Positions 58,374 to 64,000 of a DNA stretch of 64,000 bases are shown piece after piece. The notes beneath the pieces were generated by a model. It was not told the DNA's origin and ran no database searches. It was given only the letters and a program-made list of their open reading frames with translations. The stretch comes from JBFWMG01 sp050251715 (GTDB lineage: Bacteria; Desulfobacterota; Desulfovibrionia; Desulfovibrionales; Desulfovibrionaceae), in contig JBFWMG010000016.1 of assembly GCA_050251715.1 (NCBI GenBank), positions 6,237 through 70,236 on the forward strand, given 5' to 3'. Every line of letters starts with the position of its first letter. The stretch's first letter is position 1. Made by a program: the position numbers and the translations under genes.

Positions 58374-60437
58374 TCACGAGTCTTCAAGAATGCGCTCGAC
58401 CTCCGCGTCCGTCAACCCGAAGGTGTGCATCACATAGTCGTCTACGGCCCATTTCGCAAGCACCCCCTGCAACACCCCGTTGGCCAGGTGTTCCAGGCGT
58501 TCCAGCTTTTCGGGCGGCCACAGGGGGAGGGGCAGGCTTTCCAGATGGCGGCGCAGCACCTTGAGCGCGCCGAAGAGGCGCTGGTGCGCGTAGCGGTAGG
58601 GAGGGGAGTTGAAGAGCGCCAGCACCGCCTTGACCGGATAGCCGTCCAGCCTGGGGATGACGCAGTTGGCGCTGTTGAGGGTAAGCCGCCCGCCCCGGTC
58701 GTGGGCCACCACCAGCCGCCGGGACACAAAGCGGTAGACCAGCTTTTCCCCGGCCCGGTAGAGCCGCTCGGGCGCGGCCTGCTGGAAGCGGTCGGGCGTG
58801 AACCGGATGTGCGCCGTGTCCGTGGCCACGGCATACGCCGCCACGTCCCGGCCCCGGATGATCGGCTCGGTATCCGGTCCGGGCGCGGCGAGCAGGTGCC
58901 GGGCGTTGTCGCCGGTCACGATGCCCAGCGCCCAGTCCGCACCCTGGCGCAGCGTGGCGTGGGGCACGGCGTAGAGCTTGTCCAGGATGGCCATGTCCTG
59001 TGCGCCCACACGGACGTTGAAGGCGAAATCCTCCTTGGAGAGAACGGGGCGCAGCGCCCGGACGCACGGCCCGGACGGCACGCCGCACACCTGAACCCGC
59101 TCCGGCCCGGACGGGTGTTTGCGGACATCCATGCGGATGACGGGGGTGAACACGCGGCTGAACACGCGGCCCAGCTCCTCGACGCGCTCGATGCGGCCGC
59201 ACGCCAGCAGATGGCGGCGCACCGCCGCATGCGCCGCCACGTGCAGCACCGCCTCGGGCAGCAGATAGGAGAGCATGCCGCCCGGCGCGAGCAGCGCCAT
59301 GCCCAGCCGCAAAAAATGCGCAAAGGATTCGCCGGTGGCGATTTCCGGATGCCGCTCGCGCAACCGCGCGGCGTCAACGGCGGAAAACGCGCCGCCCCAC
59401 GGCGGGTTGGTCACGATCCGCTCATACTGGCCGGGCATGGCGTCCGCGCCCTGGCCAAAGGCCGTGAACAGGGCGTTGGCGCATTGGATGCGGGGCGCGG
59501 CCTCGTGGCCGGGATAGGCGAGCATGAGGTTGATGCGCGCGATGCGCACGGCGATGGGGTCGCTGTCCAGGCCGTACAGATGTTCCGGGCGGGCGCCCAG
59601 GGCCGCGAAGGCCAGCAGGAACTGCCCCGTGCCGCAGCAGGGGTCGAGCACCGTGGCGCGGGGATCGAAATCCTGCGCCGCCATGGCCGCCGCCACCGGA
59701 CCCGGCGTGTAGTAGGCGCCGTGTGCGTTCCTGTCCCCCGCCACGCGCAGGTGCTGGTACAAAAGCCCCAGCACGTCGCTCCCCTGGGGCAGGCGCAGGC
59801 ACAGCAGCCCTTGGGCCTGCCGCACCCGGCTCACGGGCAGGAGCGCGCCCCATTGCTCCAGCTCCCGGGCCAGTCCCGCATGGGCGCACGGCACGCGGCG
59901 CAGGCCCGAGGCCACCGCCCGCAACGCGGCTGCGGGCGTGGCCAGTCCGGCGTCGCGCACCACGGCCAGGGCCAGCACGGGCAGGGCCACCTGGACGGGC
60001 ACACCCTGCGCCGCCACAAGCCCTGCCACGCGGCGCGCCACGGCGGCAACGCCACCGGGCCCACTCGCCGCGCTGCCGCCACCCCCACGCGCCGCGCCGT
60101 CATCCGCCCCTTTCCCCGCACCCTCCGCTCCGCCCGACCCGTTACCGCCCGACCCGCCGCCGTCCACGCCACCCGGCCCGCCACCCGGCCCGCCACCGCG
60201 CGGCCCGCAGCCGGCCCGGCTCTTGTTGGCCCGCTGCCGCAACCGGCCGATGGCGCCGCTGGCAAGCGCCTCGTGCAGCGCCGCCACCCGCACAGGGTCG
60301 AACACCGTCCTCGCCGCCCCCGGCAAGGGCGCGAGCAGTCCCCGCCGCATCCAGTTGCGCACCGTGGCCTTGGAAATCCCCAGGGCCGCCGCTGCTTCCG
60401 CCACGGACAGCGCCGGAGTCACCACGCCTCCCCGCAT
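58374..60437 (-). CDS. orphan adenine-N6 DNA methylase with N-terminal HTH and Gly-rich linker
   Basis: 687 aa. Residues 8-45 are a MerR/excisionase-type HTH (SVAEAAAALGISKATVRNWM). A glycine-rich linker (about 75-125) follows. The methylase has a SAM motif TVLDPCCGTGQFLLAFAALG, YYTPGPVA before it, LDSDPIAVRIARINL, and the catalytic NPPW in ERIVTNPPWGGAF, which marks an N6-adenine methylase. The C-terminal third resembles a TaqI-like target-recognition domain (IIRGRDVAAYA, LVYRFVSRRLVVAHD). No restriction endonuclease is adjacent, and the gene lies upstream of lepA in the same direction. The start is unsure: ATG 60437 has no RBS, and GTG 60422 is possible. Confidence 0.8.
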   Translation of the reverse strand: MRGGVVTPALSVAEAAAALGISKATVRNWMRRGLLAPLPGAARTVFDPVRVAALHEALASGAIGRLRQRANKSRAGCGPRGGGPGGGPGGVDGGGSGGNGSGGAEGAGKGADDGAARGGGGSAASGPGGVAAVARRVAGLVAAQGVPVQVALPVLALAVVRDAGLATPAAALRAVASGLRRVPCAHAGLARELEQWGALLPVSRVRQAQGLLCLRLPQGSDVLGLLYQHLRVAGDRNAHGAYYTPGPVAAAMAAQDFDPRATVLDPCCGTGQFLLAFAALGARPEHLYGLDSDPIAVRIARINLMLAYPGHEAAPRIQCANALFTAFGQGADAMPGQYERIVTNPPWGGAFSAVDAARLRERHPEIATGESFAHFLRLGMALLAPGGMLSYLLPEAVLHVAAHAAVRRHLLACGRIERVEELGRVFSRVFTPVIRMDVRKHPSGPERVQVCGVPSGPCVRALRPVLSKEDFAFNVRVGAQDMAILDKLYAVPHATLRQGADWALGIVTGDNARHLLAAPGPDTEPIIRGRDVAAYAVATDTAHIRFTPDRFQQAAPERLYRAGEKLVYRFVSRRLVVAHDRGGRLTLNSANCVIPRLDGYPVKAVLALFNSPPYRYAHQRLFGALKVLRRHLESLPLPLWPPEKLERLEHLANGVLQGVLAKWAVDDYVMHTFGLTDAEVERILEDS

Positions 60438-60650
60438 CGCCGCACATTAATCGTTTTATGCATAACTTTGTGTCATATATTCCATATCACCACTATAAGC
60501 AAACGACATTGCGCCCCCGCGCGCCCCTCTCTTTGCGCCGCAGGCATGCCATATGCGTGGCAATCCTTTACAGCCAGCGCCCGGACGTGGCATGGAGACG
60601 AGGACGCACAAGATGGCGGCGCGCGCGCCGTCCCTGCGCGAGGCAAAACC
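60438..60650. promoter_or_regulatory. divergent promoter region of the methylase and LytTR genes
   Basis: 213 bases; the part from 60445 to 60520 is AT-rich (TTAATCG, TATGCATAAC, ATATTCCATATCACC) and probably carries both promoters. I see no clean -35/-10 pair and no palindrome longer than 8 bases. Confidence 0.4.
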
Positions 60651-61526
60651 ATGGCCCAACTCACCACGCTCATCATCCATCCCGACGCGGCCACGCGGCA
60701 GCAACTGCGCGACCTGTTGGAGGACGTGCCCACGCTGCAGGTGCTCGGCGAGGCGGTCAGCGCCTTCGAGGCCATGCAGCTTTTGGACGCCATCCCCTAC
60801 GGGGTGTTCTTCCTGGCCGTGGACCTGCCCGACGGCGTGAGCGGCATCGAGCTGGCCCAGATCCTCATGGGCCGCAAGCACCGTCCGGCCATGGTCTTTT
60901 TGGCCCATGACGAGAGCATGGCCTTCAAGGCCTTTGAGCTGGGCGCGCTGGACTACCTGTTGTGGCCCGTGGACCGCGACCGCTTTGCCCGCACCCTGGA
61001 CCGCGTGCGGCAGTTCAAGAGCTCGTTCCGGCTCATCGAACCGCCCGCCGCCTCGTTCAGCGACGTGCCCGACGACGACGACCTGGAGCCGGAGGAAACG
61101 GTCAAGCTCCCCCTGGGCGAGGAGGAGCAGGAGAATTTCCTGTCCGCCCTGCGCACGGCCTGGGATTTTTCGCGCCGCCACCAGCAGCCCGAGATCGAAA
61201 AGCTGGCCATCACCCTGGACGGCAAGACCATACTGCTCCCCTACGACCAGATCATCTTCATCGAGGCCTACGAGGACTACAGCTACGTGCACACGGCCAA
61301 CCAAAAGTTCCTCACCTCGTACCGCCTCAAGATCCTGGAGGATCGCCTGCGCCACCACCGGTTCTTCCGGGTACACCGCAAGTTCCTGGTAAACCTGGAC
61401 ATGGTGACCGAGATAGCGAGCCTGCCCGGCAGCAATTTCATGCTGCGCACGGCGGGCCGCACGCGCATCGAGCTGCCCATCAGCCGGCGCCGCATCAACG
61501 AACTGAAACAGATATTGGGATTGTAG
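60651..61526 (+). CDS. LytTR-type response regulator
   Basis: 291 aa. The receiver starts TLIIHPDAATRQQLRDLLED, with only one of the usual acidic pair near the N-terminus (HPD instead of DDE), but the phosphoacceptor is present in FFLAVDLPDGVSG. An acidic linker (SFSDVPDDDDLEPEETVKLP) leads to the LytTR DNA-binding domain (IIFIEAYEDYSYVHTANQKF, FFRVHRKFLVNLDMVTEI, LPISRRRINELKQILGL). No kinase is adjacent. It lies 165 bases before acs, in the same direction, and may regulate it. Confidence 0.87.
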   Translation: MAQLTTLIIHPDAATRQQLRDLLEDVPTLQVLGEAVSAFEAMQLLDAIPYGVFFLAVDLPDGVSGIELAQILMGRKHRPAMVFLAHDESMAFKAFELGALDYLLWPVDRDRFARTLDRVRQFKSSFRLIEPPAASFSDVPDDDDLEPEETVKLPLGEEEQENFLSALRTAWDFSRRHQQPEIEKLAITLDGKTILLPYDQIIFIEAYEDYSYVHTANQKFLTSYRLKILEDRLRHHRFFRVHRKFLVNLDMVTEIASLPGSNFMLRTAGRTRIELPISRRRINELKQILGL

Positions 61527-61691
61527 GCATGCCGCGCGGACACCATCTCTCCTTGCCGCCGTTCACCCCGGCCAACGCGCCTTTGGTCGAAAACGGCTCG
61601 CGTCCCGTCCCGCAACCGCGTCACGGTGCATACTCGCACGCCGCATGGCACGGCACGAACCGGCAACCTTCCCCTCGGGAAGGGAGGACGC

Positions 61692-63608
61692 ATGGATAAC
61701 AACGGCATCCTGGACGCACTGTTGCAGGAGGAACGGGTTTTCCGTCCCCATCCCCTGGTGGCGGCCCAAGCCAACGTGAGCCCGCCCCAGCACGCCGCGG
61801 CCATGCGGCTGGGCCAGGAGAACCCCCAGGCCTACTGGGAAGAGGCGGCCGAAGAGCTGGACTGGTTCAAGAAGTGGGACGAGGTGCTCGACGAGTCCAA
61901 CGCGCCCTTCTACAAGTGGTTTACCGGCGCCAAGTGCAACATCGTGTACAACGCCGTGGACCGGCACATCGAAACCGCCAACAAGAACAAGCTGGCGCTG
62001 GTGTGGGAAGGCGAACCGGGCGACTGCCGCAAATTCACCTATTTCGAACTCTACCGGGCCGTGAACAAGCTGGCCAACGGCCTGCGCGCGCTGGGCATCG
62101 CCAAGGGCGACCGCGTGGTGCTGTACATGCCGCCGCTGCCCGAAACGGTCATCGCCATGCTGGCCACGGCCAAGATCGGCGCGGTGCACAGCCTGGTGTT
62201 CGGCGGTTTTTCCGCCAAGGCGCTGCGCGACCGCATCCAGGACGCCGCGGCGCGCGTGGTCATCACGGCGGACGGCTTTTACCGCAACGGCCGCGTCATC
62301 AACCTGAAGGCCATTGTGGACGACGCCTTGGACGCCCCGGCCTGCGCCTGCGTGGAGCGGGTGCTGGTGGTGCACCGCGCCAACGTGCAGGCGCCCATGG
62401 CCGAGCCGCGCGACCTGTGGTACGAAGACCTGGTGCGGCAGCAGAAATACATTGCCGACACGGCGGTGATGGACAGCGAGGACATGCTGTTCCTGCTGTA
62501 CACGTCGGGCGCCACGGGCAAGCCCAAGGGCATTGTGCACACCCACGGCGGCTACATGGTGGGCGTGCACCGCACCCTCAAGGGGGTGTTCGACATCAAA
62601 CCCACGGACATTTTCTGGTGCACGGCGGATCCGGGCTGGATCACGGGGCACAGCTACGCGGTGTACGGCCCGCTCATGACCGGCGCCACCACGCTCATGT
62701 ACGAGGGCCATCCCCTGTACCCCGAGGCGGGCCGCGTGTGGTCCATCGTGGAACGGTACGGGGTGAACATCCTGTACACCGCGCCCACGCTCATCCGCAT
62801 GCTCATGCGCTTCGGCAACGAGGTGCCCAAGCGGTACGACCTGGCCTCGCTCCGGCTCCTGGGCACGGTGGGCGAGCCCATCAACCCCGAGGCGTGGGTC
62901 TGGTTCCACAAGCAGATAGGCAGGGGCGAATGCCCGCTGCTCGATACCTGGTGGCAGACCGAGACCGGCCAGTTCATGATTGCCCCCATGCCCGTGTCCC
63001 TGCTCAAGCCCGGCTCGGTGACCAAGCCCCTGGCGGGCATCGACGCCGACGTGGTGGACGACAACGGCGACCCCGTGCCGCCGGGCCACGGCGGCCTGCT
63101 GGTCATCAACAGGCCATGGCCCGCCATGTTCCGCGACGTGTACAAGAACTCGGAGCGGTACAAGGAAGTCTACTGGTCCAAATTCCCGGGCCGCTATCTG
63201 GCGGGCGACGTGGCGCGCAAGGACGAGGACGGCTACATCTGGATCCAGGGCCGGGCCGACGACGTGCTGGTCATCGCGGGCCACCGCATCGGCACGGCGG
63301 AGCTGGAATCCGCGCTCACCGCGCATCCGGCGGTGTGCGAGGCCGCTGTCATCGGCGTGCCGGACAAGATCAAGGGCGAGGTGGCCAAGGGTTTTGTCAT
63401 GCTCAACGGTCATGTGAAGGGCGACGACGAGCTGGTGCGCGAACTGCGCGAGCACGTACGGCGCGAACTGGGCCCGGTGGCCGTGCTGCGCCAGATCGAA
63501 TTCCGCACCGACCTGCCCCGCACGCGCAGCGGCAAGATTGTGCGCCGCATCCTCAAGGCCCAGACCCTGGGCCAGGACGTGGGCGACACCTCCACGCTGG
63601 AGGATTGA
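61692..63608 (+). CDS. acs: acetyl-CoA synthetase
   Basis: 638 aa, AMP-forming acetate:CoA ligase family. ATG 61692 follows AGGGAGGACGC. The P-loop is LLYTSGATGKPKGIVHTHGG; other motifs are FWCTADPGWITGHSYAVYGP, DTWWQTETGQFMIAP, YLAGDVARKDEDGYIWIQGR and the catalytic lysine in LPRTRSGKIVRRILKA. Sulfate reducers use it to activate acetate or propionate or scavenge it. It is slightly shorter than enteric Acs (652 aa) at the N-terminus. Confidence 0.95.
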   Translation: MDNNGILDALLQEERVFRPHPLVAAQANVSPPQHAAAMRLGQENPQAYWEEAAEELDWFKKWDEVLDESNAPFYKWFTGAKCNIVYNAVDRHIETANKNKLALVWEGEPGDCRKFTYFELYRAVNKLANGLRALGIAKGDRVVLYMPPLPETVIAMLATAKIGAVHSLVFGGFSAKALRDRIQDAAARVVITADGFYRNGRVINLKAIVDDALDAPACACVERVLVVHRANVQAPMAEPRDLWYEDLVRQQKYIADTAVMDSEDMLFLLYTSGATGKPKGIVHTHGGYMVGVHRTLKGVFDIKPTDIFWCTADPGWITGHSYAVYGPLMTGATTLMYEGHPLYPEAGRVWSIVERYGVNILYTAPTLIRMLMRFGNEVPKRYDLASLRLLGTVGEPINPEAWVWFHKQIGRGECPLLDTWWQTETGQFMIAPMPVSLLKPGSVTKPLAGIDADVVDDNGDPVPPGHGGLLVINRPWPAMFRDVYKNSERYKEVYWSKFPGRYLAGDVARKDEDGYIWIQGRADDVLVIAGHRIGTAELESALTAHPAVCEAAVIGVPDKIKGEVAKGFVMLNGHVKGDDELVRELREHVRRELGPVAVLRQIEFRTDLPRTRSGKIVRRILKAQTLGQDVGDTSTLED

Positions 63609-63655
63609 CCCCTTGGCGCGCCCGGGACCGCCCGTGGCGCGCACCCATCACAACG

Positions 63656-63682
63656 CCAAAAAGCCCGCCGTCAGGCGGGCTT
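63656..63682 (-). terminator. intrinsic terminator of a minus-strand transcript (and acs)
   Basis: A perfect 9-bp stem (63661-63669 with 63674-63682) and GTCA loop. Its U-run lies on the minus strand (TTTTT before 63661 in plus-strand terms AAAAA 63658-63662), so it stops RNA coming from the right. It lies 50 bases after acs and may act on both strands. Confidence 0.7.
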
Positions 63683-63840
63683 CAATTTGCTGACAAACTG
63701 TCAATTATCCCTGCTGGTTCCTTCTCGAGGCCTTGTGCCTCAAGGCGTCGGGCGACCTGCCCTCGTCCACAGACAACGAGGCCGCCCGCCAGGGGAACCC
63801 GCTTGTCCCAACCGTATCCACCTCCCCAGCCAGCAGTTTT
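63683..63840 (-). ncRNA. candidate structured RNA downstream of acs
   Basis: About 125 bases with nested pairing and no ORF. CTGCTGG (63711-63717) pairs with CCAGCAG (63830-63836), GGTTCC (63716-63721) with GGAACC, CGGGCG with CGCCCG enclosing CCTCGT/ACGAGG, and GCCTTG with CAAGGC as a separate hairpin. On the minus strand it ends in the U-run terminator above, which favours a minus-strand transcript of roughly 180 bases. On the plus strand TTTTT follows CCAGCAG at 63837, so the strand is not certain. It does not match 4.5S, tmRNA, RNase P or tRNA features I can recall. Confidence 0.4.
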
Positions 63841-63871
63841 TGGGGAAAGAGATAGGAGAGAGGATGGGGGG

Positions 63872-63953
63872 CCGGGGGAAGGAGAGAGGAAAGGGAAAAC
63901 CCCTTTTTATGCTTGGAAAAAGGGGTTTTCCCTTTCCTCTCTCCTTCCCCCGG
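63872..63953. repeat. perfect 37-bp inverted repeat with 8-base loop
   Basis: Arms 63872-63908 and 63917-63953 are exact reverse complements. Left arm starts CCGGGGGAAGGAGAG and ends CCCCTTTTT; the loop is ATGCTTGG. Purine-rich on one strand and pyrimidine-rich on the other. Probably a strong bidirectional terminator, since a minus-strand reading frame seems to end at 63984-63982 (CTA). Its length and perfection are unusual for a simple terminator. Confidence 0.85.
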
Positions 63954-64000
63954 ATCTTTATTCTTTGCGCACTGGCCGGGCCTACAGCCCCAGCAGCATG

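Noticed and set aside
63683..63840. 4.5S/SRP RNA, 6S RNA or tRNA-Sec
   Set aside because: Lacks the SRP GGAAG-type loop, the 6S bubble layout and any anticodon/T-loop; only a vague AGGAACCAGCAG resemblance to SRP RNA.
63982..64000. C-terminus of a minus-strand gene (MLLGL then stop)
   Set aside because: Only five codons in the window, so not called as a gene, though the CTA at 63982-63984 fits the position of the big hairpin.
1..64000. CRISPR arrays and tRNA or rRNA genes
   Set aside because: No direct repeat-spacer series and no cloverleaf or rRNA stretches were seen; a tRNA scan and CRISPR finder would confirm.

Overview
The window is high-GC, gene-dense bacterial DNA that reads like a sulfate-reducing member of the Desulfovibrionaceae or a close relative. 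This is an inference from gene content: NfnAB next to heterodisulfide-reductase/Flx-type bifurcation genes, two UGA-decoded selenoproteins, a Desulfovibrio gigas-type molybdenum aldehyde oxidoreductase with its accessory genes, a periplasmic formate dehydrogenase, a tungsten aldehyde:ferredoxin oxidoreductase, and a TunR-type regulator with a recombinase-like DNA-binding domain. Species cannot be fixed from the sequence alone.

Layout. (1) 1-10228, plus strand: an electron-bifurcation block. It holds nfnA (cut by the window edge), nfnB, a selenocysteine HdrB/D-like protein, a selenocysteine double-length HdrA, MvhD, two multi-cluster Fe-S proteins and an FAD/NAD(P)H module. Both in-frame UGA codons are followed at the right distance by a SECIS-like hairpin. 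A 16-bp hairpin terminator separates this block from (2) 10494-14022, minus strand: a TetR gene followed by a TRAP transporter (dctP, attenuator, dctQ, dctM), with two palindromic operators just upstream. (3) 14282-20850: a multi-PAS histidine kinase and three response regulators (HDOD, degenerate HD-GYP, intact HD-GYP), then mtgA. (4) 21774-27537: tunR, modB-modA-modC, a one-domain ModE-like regulator and a MoeA-like protein, together handling molybdate/tungstate. (5) 27616-40704: the molybdenum aldehyde oxidoreductase and ten downstream genes that appear to mature or support it.

(6) 41017-45764: an apparently immobilised IS1595-like transposase gene directly upstream of fdhAB, whose FdhA has Cys at the usual Sec position. 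(7) 45879-50213, minus strand: a Tat-signal ferredoxin, a tungsten AOR and a B12-binding radical SAM protein behind a near-perfect sigma-54 promoter. (8) 50706-55511: an iron alcohol dehydrogenase, a PAS histidine kinase, an NtrC-type sigma-54 activator and an unknown coiled-coil protein. The activator is the obvious candidate to drive the promoter in (7), which would make (7) and (8) one aldehyde/alcohol regulon. (9) 55766-60437, minus strand: an adenine methylase with an HTH, lepA and lepB. (10) 60651-63608: a LytTR response regulator and acetyl-CoA synthetase. The window ends in a candidate structured RNA and a perfect 37-bp inverted repeat.

The common theme is C1/C2 and redox metabolism: formate, aldehydes, alcohol, acetate, NAD(P)H/ferredoxin bifurcation, and the Mo/W uptake and cofactor maturation these enzymes need. 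A second theme is recruitment of recombinase or transposase folds beside Mo/W genes. A third is a roughly 100-bp hairpin repeat found three times, each copy starting or ending at or next to a stop codon.
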